The notes under the pieces: model-generated
The model's input: only the letters and a program-made list of their open reading frames with translations
Told to the model about the DNA's origin: nothing
The model's database searches: none
Made by a program: the position numbers and the translations under genes
Origin: Otatea glauca
Lineage: Eukaryota; Streptophyta; Magnoliopsida; Poales; Poaceae
DNA: 64,000 nt
Reading direction: 5' to 3'
Assembly (NCBI GenBank): GCA_036346275.1
Contig: CM070711.1
Coordinates: forward strand, 64,829,078 to 64,893,077
In this document: positions 59,767 through 64,000 of the stretch, in pieces
Layout: each line of letters opens with the position of its first letter
How positions within the stretch are numbered: the stretch's first letter is position 1

Positions 59767-60975
59767 ATCCAAAAACCTTAGAAATTGTCATTGCAAAGTG
59801 GTTGTGCTCATGGCATGTGTGGTGCTTTGATATGTTCTGTTTCAGATGTTTACTTGATATGCTTGTGATAGCATGGTAATGATTCTGCTTGATGCAATGC
59901 ACTCGTGTGAGTGGTTGCATGGACTGATGTTGAGTTAAGTCGTGGACTTGTTCTCGGAGTTGTTTCTTGTTTATTCATGTGCAGGTGTTGCTCGAGGGCG
60001 AACGTGGTCGATGACGGGACCGGAACTAGGTTCATGGAGGAACTGAGGTTCTGGACTAGGTTCAGGGAGGAACTGAGGTCCTAGTGGTCAAGGATGTCAT
60101 GCGGGACGTTCGAGCTAGAGAACGGTGCACATGAAGGCTGGTTAGTCACGTGAGTGCGGCAGGTGGGCCGTACGCGGCACGTGTGAATTTTGGGTAGTTT
60201 GCATGTATTGAGCCGTGTTGGGCCAGATGGATATGCATGCGAACTGTTGCTCATTATAAATAGGAGAGAGATGTCTCCTGTTTAGATGAGAGAGCTAGGT
60301 ATTAGGGTTTGTACTCTTTTACTTGGAGTACTGTAACCAGACTAGTCAGAAGAAATAAAAAAATCAGGTTTTCCTCGCCCAGCCGAACGCATGGAAGATC
60401 TTCTCGCGCAGCTACAGTAACCACGGTACTACAGTATTTTTATCGCGGCACTGTTCACAGAGGTTTGCTACAGTACTTTCGGTTTGATTGCCCTGTGTTG
60501 GTTCTCTTAGATTGATTCACTGTTTGTCTTGATTCTTTGAGTTTCTTCTTGATTTGATCCATCCAAAACCTTCCTAGAGTATCAACTTAGAGTCCTTGAA
60601 AGTTTCGTTGGTTAATCTTTTGTAGATTGTGATTAATCACGAAATTAGGGTTTAGTCAATTCTCGTCATAATCTGTCACAGCATGCTTGCGAGTTTAATA
60701 ACTTTTGATCCGTAGGTCCGATCGAGCTTATTCTTCTTTTGTTAGATTCTTATTGGAATCTAGTTTCTACAGTGAAAATTTCAGGTCAATCCTACGGTTG
60801 GATCTCCAGGAAGTAGTGATTTACCGAATGCATCTAACTATGTTTTGTTGAATACGAAAGCAATTATTTGAGTCCGAATTGGGGTGAATTTTTAGTCGAT
60901 CAAAATTTTTGTTTTAGCTTCCGCACAATCATTCACCCCCCTCTGATTGCTAGTTTAGTATATATCGATCCTACA
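59767..60975 (+). mobile_element. Second LTR-type sequence (SIRE/Maximus-like end)
   Basis: TATA box ATTATAAATAGG at 60253-60264 is followed by TAGGGTTT, a long non-coding region and the terminus CACCCCCCTCTGATTGC ... TATATATCGATCCTACA at 60975, the typical LTR end of that copia lineage. The left border is unclear and probably hidden or removed by the array. No gag or pol follows. Confidence 0.45.
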
Positions 60976-62776
60976 ATAAGCATTTCATCGCACGACTTAA
61001 GAACGTGATACTTAATATTTTTATGATAGCTAACAAACAAAACAAGCTAGCATGCTTTAATTTTAAATTATAACAAAGCAGCATCATAGGAAGTCAAAAA
61101 TCACATCAATTTAAAATAAAACAAGAAAACAGTGATATAACATTAGTGCGAGTGACCGGCTGCAGGGAGGTAGAACCCATGTTGGATCCGCCTCTGGCAG
61201 TAGCAATATCCTACGCTCTAGTGCTTGCTACTGCAGTGGGATCACCGATCCTACCGCGCTACTACATCCTACCGCGATGCCACCGATATGATATGGTACC
61301 GCTCTAGTGCTTTCTACTGCAGTGGGATCACCGATTCTATCGCGCTACTACATCCTACCACGACACCATTGATATGATGTGGTACCCAATTGTATTTGGA
61401 GCTAGAGGCGAATCCAGAATAAAAATAGAGGGGGCTCCTATGTCGAAATTCTAACTCAAGACAAGCATACTAATGGTACATCTATCATTCTATTGCCAAC
61501 CAAATTCCAAATTCATACATAAATAGAAAGAAAACAAAGTGAATAATCAAAATACAACAAGTGTGGTACCTTGCTAATAGATAAAATGATATAAATATGT
61601 GAGGACGGATCATCAACCATTCGACCTGTAGATAAAAATATAAAACTTAGTGATGCGATTTCAATTTGTGAATACTTATAAAAATATAAATTGAAATAAA
61701 ACTTACGAAGGCACTAGTACTGAATACGACGCAATTTCACTCTATAATTTTTCATCTCTTGAAAGCATCGAATGATTCTTTATTTTTGCAACTTAGTTTG
61801 CTGTAATGAAATAAATCGAATCAAGAGACAAAAAGAATCAACCAGTCAATAGATTAATAGATTATCACTTTATTAGTGAGGGCATTGCATTGCGTTGGGG
61901 GCAATTCATAAATCATAGATTAGTTACTAGTAGACTACAGTTTATACCATTCAGCGAATCTTATCTCTTGGCTGCGATCAATCCGAGGCTGAGGCTCCTG
62001 GTTCGCGCTCCCTTTTTGCCGTCTTGCCGATCTCCTCGACAGCTCCTCCTCACTCTACAATTTCCTCTAGCGACTGCCGACTAGCGACGCACGTTCGGTC
62101 GGCGGTGGCAGCGCGATCTCCTCGACTCCTCTAGTGGCTGGCTGTACGGCGCTCGCCTGCAGCCGGCTGGCCGTGCCCACCCGTGCGTGGTTGCATGGCC
62201 CCCCTCGTGTGTCTACCGCTCGCCGCCCGCAATCACGCGTGTGTCTGCCGCCCGCGAGACGGATTGTTCGTTTCCCCCGATGCTGCACTACAGTAGTGAA
62301 AGAGGCCGAGTTACCGAGTACTGTACCAGGTGAGGTGAAAGCCCATAAGACTGAGCTCATAACTAATTTTGATGGCCCACTAGCCCAGTATGGCAGTATT
62401 GCTTTCTTTTTCAGTTCTTCCTCCTAATTCATAAACCTGTTAGCTGCCGATTATTGTCATTGCCATGACTCTGAAGAGGATAATAAAGCGTGAAGGATTT
62501 AACCGGTAGGAGGTGGGGCTATAGCCCCAATCAGCCTCAACATTGGATAGCCCCTGTTTGGAGCTACGGGTCAGTCACCGCTTGTGATACAGCAGTAGCA
62601 AGTAGCAACATCCTGCGCTCTAATGTTTGCTGCTGCTGTCGGAAAAAAAGAGCTAAAAATGCAATTTCGTACGTGAGTAGCCTAGATGGGCGAAAGAAAA
62701 TGTCCGGAGGGCATATGAGCAAATGACTCGAAACCAAGACTACAGGAGCCAAAGCTTGTGACGTGAGCGTCCTGCG
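60976..62776. other. Repeat-rich intergenic DNA without recognised gene
   Basis: AT-rich until 62000, then a GC-rich island (62000-62300) whose open frames on both strands are low-complexity. GCAGTAGCAA...TTGCTACTGC inverted motifs near 61195-61235 recur in diverged form at 62590-62640. GGGGCTATAGCCCC palindromes near 62515 suggest decayed DNA transposon ends. Confidence 0.4.
61214..61385. repeat. Two-copy tandem repeat, 86-bp unit
   Basis: Units 61214-61299 and 61300-61385 both start CGCTCTAGTGCTT and end GATATGGTAC/GATGTGGTAC, sharing CTACTGCAGTGGGATCACCG. A handful of differences, non-coding. Confidence 0.9.
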
Positions 62777-63619
62777 TAGGGTCCCAAAAATCGAAGAAGA
62801 TTTTTGATTCAGAAAATTTAGAAAAAATTATCAAAATATGTTAAAAAAATTTGTGTGAGGTCCCGAGGCAATACTAATGATACTATAAAATTTTCAGATG
62901 ATTATCAAACTTGTGTATTTTTTAAAAATTCTGACAGTACTATTGTTTTTGTATATTGTCTTCTGTTTTTGGTTTTCTAGGGAAATAAATGAATGCTAAT
63001 ATTTCTGTAAGTTTTTGTGAGGTCCTAAGGAAATGCTAATGATTCTGTAAAATTTTCAGATGATGATCAGACCTGTGTATTTTAAAAAAAAATTCTGACA
63101 GTGCTATTATCTTTGTATATGCTCTTCTATTTTTGATTTTCTAGAGGTACTAAATGAAGTCTAATATTTCTGGAAATTTTACTACATGATCCTTGGGCAC
63201 ACTTTATGATACAATTAAAATTTTAGAGCATGATTAATCTTGTATATTTTTATAAAAATCTAACCGTGTCTCTGTTCTTTTTTATTAACTGCTGTTTTTT
63301 ATTTTCTAGAAGTACTAACTTAATTCAAAAATTGTTGAAATTTGTCTGAGATCTTTTATAGATTAATTAGGATTTATTTATATTTTCTGAATTTTTTTCT
63401 AATTTTATTTTAATTTTTCTTGAGTGTGCGAAAAATCGAATAAAACCGATCAAAAATCGATGATGAAAGTGACGTCGCTTAGTTATTGCTCGAAAATCGA
63501 ACAATTTTTTTAATTATTTTTTGCCGCTTTTTGACACCGATTTAAAAAAAAATAACATAAAACTGTTTAGTTTTTATGATTTTTGACCGGAAATTCGATA
63601 TTGTGAACCTGGTCCTGCG
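62769..63619. mobile_element. Non-autonomous hAT-like element with perfect 8-bp duplication
   Basis: The element is 62777-63611 (835 bp). GTCCTGCG is duplicated at 62769-62776 and 63612-63619. Termini TAGGGTCCCAAAAAT and (inward) CAGGTTCACAATAT are a weak inverted pair resembling the CAGGGTTCAC tip of the 25.6-kb hAT. Internal near-repeats of ATAAAATTTTCAGATGAT are shared with 30280-31351. Non-coding. It lies 290 bp before the right-edge gene start. Confidence 0.75.
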
Positions 63620-63903
63620 TCCCAACGAAAACCGGCGTTCGGATCCTTATCGGCTGACCAAGTAGGCATACGACACCCTCTCTCGTCGTCCAATGCGCGG
63701 GGTGCACGGTGCACCCACCTACCACGCACCGGGCGCGGTGCGCCTACGCCGCTCCGTCCCACCGCTTTAACACGCGAGATCTCGCAAAAAAACCTCGCCA
63801 CGGGCCACGGCACGGGGCAATCCACTCCTTGCCTGTTCACTTGCCACCGCCCACATCCAAACAACCAGCCGCCGTGCCGCCGCGCGGTGCCGCGTGCGGC
63901 AAG

Positions 63904-64000
63904 ATGGCAACGGCCGCCTCCGCCTCCCCCGCCGCGCTGCGGATCAAAACCCCGACCCCAGTCCCAGCCCCGAGCACGCACCCGAGACCGAAGCCCAACC
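63904..64000 (+). CDS. 5' end of a probable plastid-targeted protein gene, cut by window edge
   Basis: ATG at 63904 in good context (AAGATGGC) opens a frame to the edge: MATAASASPAALRIKTPTPV, then Pro/Ala/Ser-rich sequence with basic residues and few acids. That composition is typical of chloroplast transit peptides. The 300 bp upstream are GC-rich, as around grass gene starts. The product cannot be identified from 32 residues. The antisense frame 63574-63981 is a compositional shadow. Confidence 0.5.
   Translation, partial: MATAASASPAALRIKTPTPVPAPSTHPRPKPN

Noticed and set aside
62067..62427. Two opposed 97-codon open frames in a GC-rich island
   Set aside because: They overlap in opposite directions, have biased composition and no recognisable motif, so neither is supported.
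1..64000. CRISPR arrays, bacterial operons, organelle DNA insertions
   Set aside because: No regularly spaced short repeats, no prokaryotic gene order and no plastid or mitochondrial gene sequence were recognised.

Overview
This window looks like a nuclear chromosome segment from a grass (Poaceae). It has a few intron-containing plant genes with GC-rich first exons and canonical GT-AG introns. They sit in a dense bed of nested transposable elements: hAT, Helitron, Mutator-like and Tourist-like MITEs, Ty1/copia and Ty3/gypsy LTR elements. I see no bacterial features, CRISPR arrays or rRNA genes.

Three host genes can be modelled exon by exon, with splice phases that close exactly. (1) A malectin-like/LRR receptor kinase on + (2944-7159, 13 exons, 929 aa). 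(2) An ERD7-type senescence/dehydration protein on + (20236-21832, 5 exons, 368 aa). (3) Ribosomal protein eS24/RPS24 on - (25106 down to 23043, 5 exons, 139 aa), with telo-box and site-II-like promoter motifs. A fourth, probably plastid-targeted gene starts at 63904 on + and runs off the right edge. Two weaker hypothetical genes lie on the - strand near 9.6 kb and 37.8 kb.

Layout: 1-2806 is the right part of a hAT element whose BED-finger gene reads leftward out of the window. Its terminus lies about 60 bp from the receptor-kinase TATA box. 7.3-8.9 kb is a decayed copia pol. 10.5-11.5 kb is a non-autonomous hAT with an 8-bp target duplication. 12.0-19.4 kb is a probable gene-capturing Helitron carrying an LRR-kinase 5' fragment, two exons of an unidentified gene, a gypsy gag/protease piece, a duplicated CCHC zinc-knuckle block and five exons of a SYP71-type Qc-SNARE pseudogene. 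25.6-29.8 kb is a full-length hAT with a perfect CCCACACT duplication and a broken transposase. 31.9-34.9 kb is a gypsy-type LTR with its primer-binding site. 38.5-42.8 kb is a three-layer nest (LTR inside a Tourist-like element inside a MITE), and a relative of the outer MITE at 22.2 kb supplies the empty site.

45.9-59.8 kb is the most unusual part: a copia array with three LTRs and two and a half internal regions. The last half-copy is inverted, so both outer edges are U5 ends. The 5' LTR of the first copy joins gag without a primer-binding site. The U3 regions carry diverged pentanucleotide repeats. Differences between copies cluster at CAG/CTG, which may reflect base-calling error at methylated CHG sites. 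59.8-61.0 kb ends in another LTR, and 62.8-63.6 kb is a small hAT relative with a perfect 8-bp duplication just upstream of the right-edge gene.

The genes do not form a pathway. The main story is transposon nesting, gene-fragment capture and transposon insertion next to promoters.
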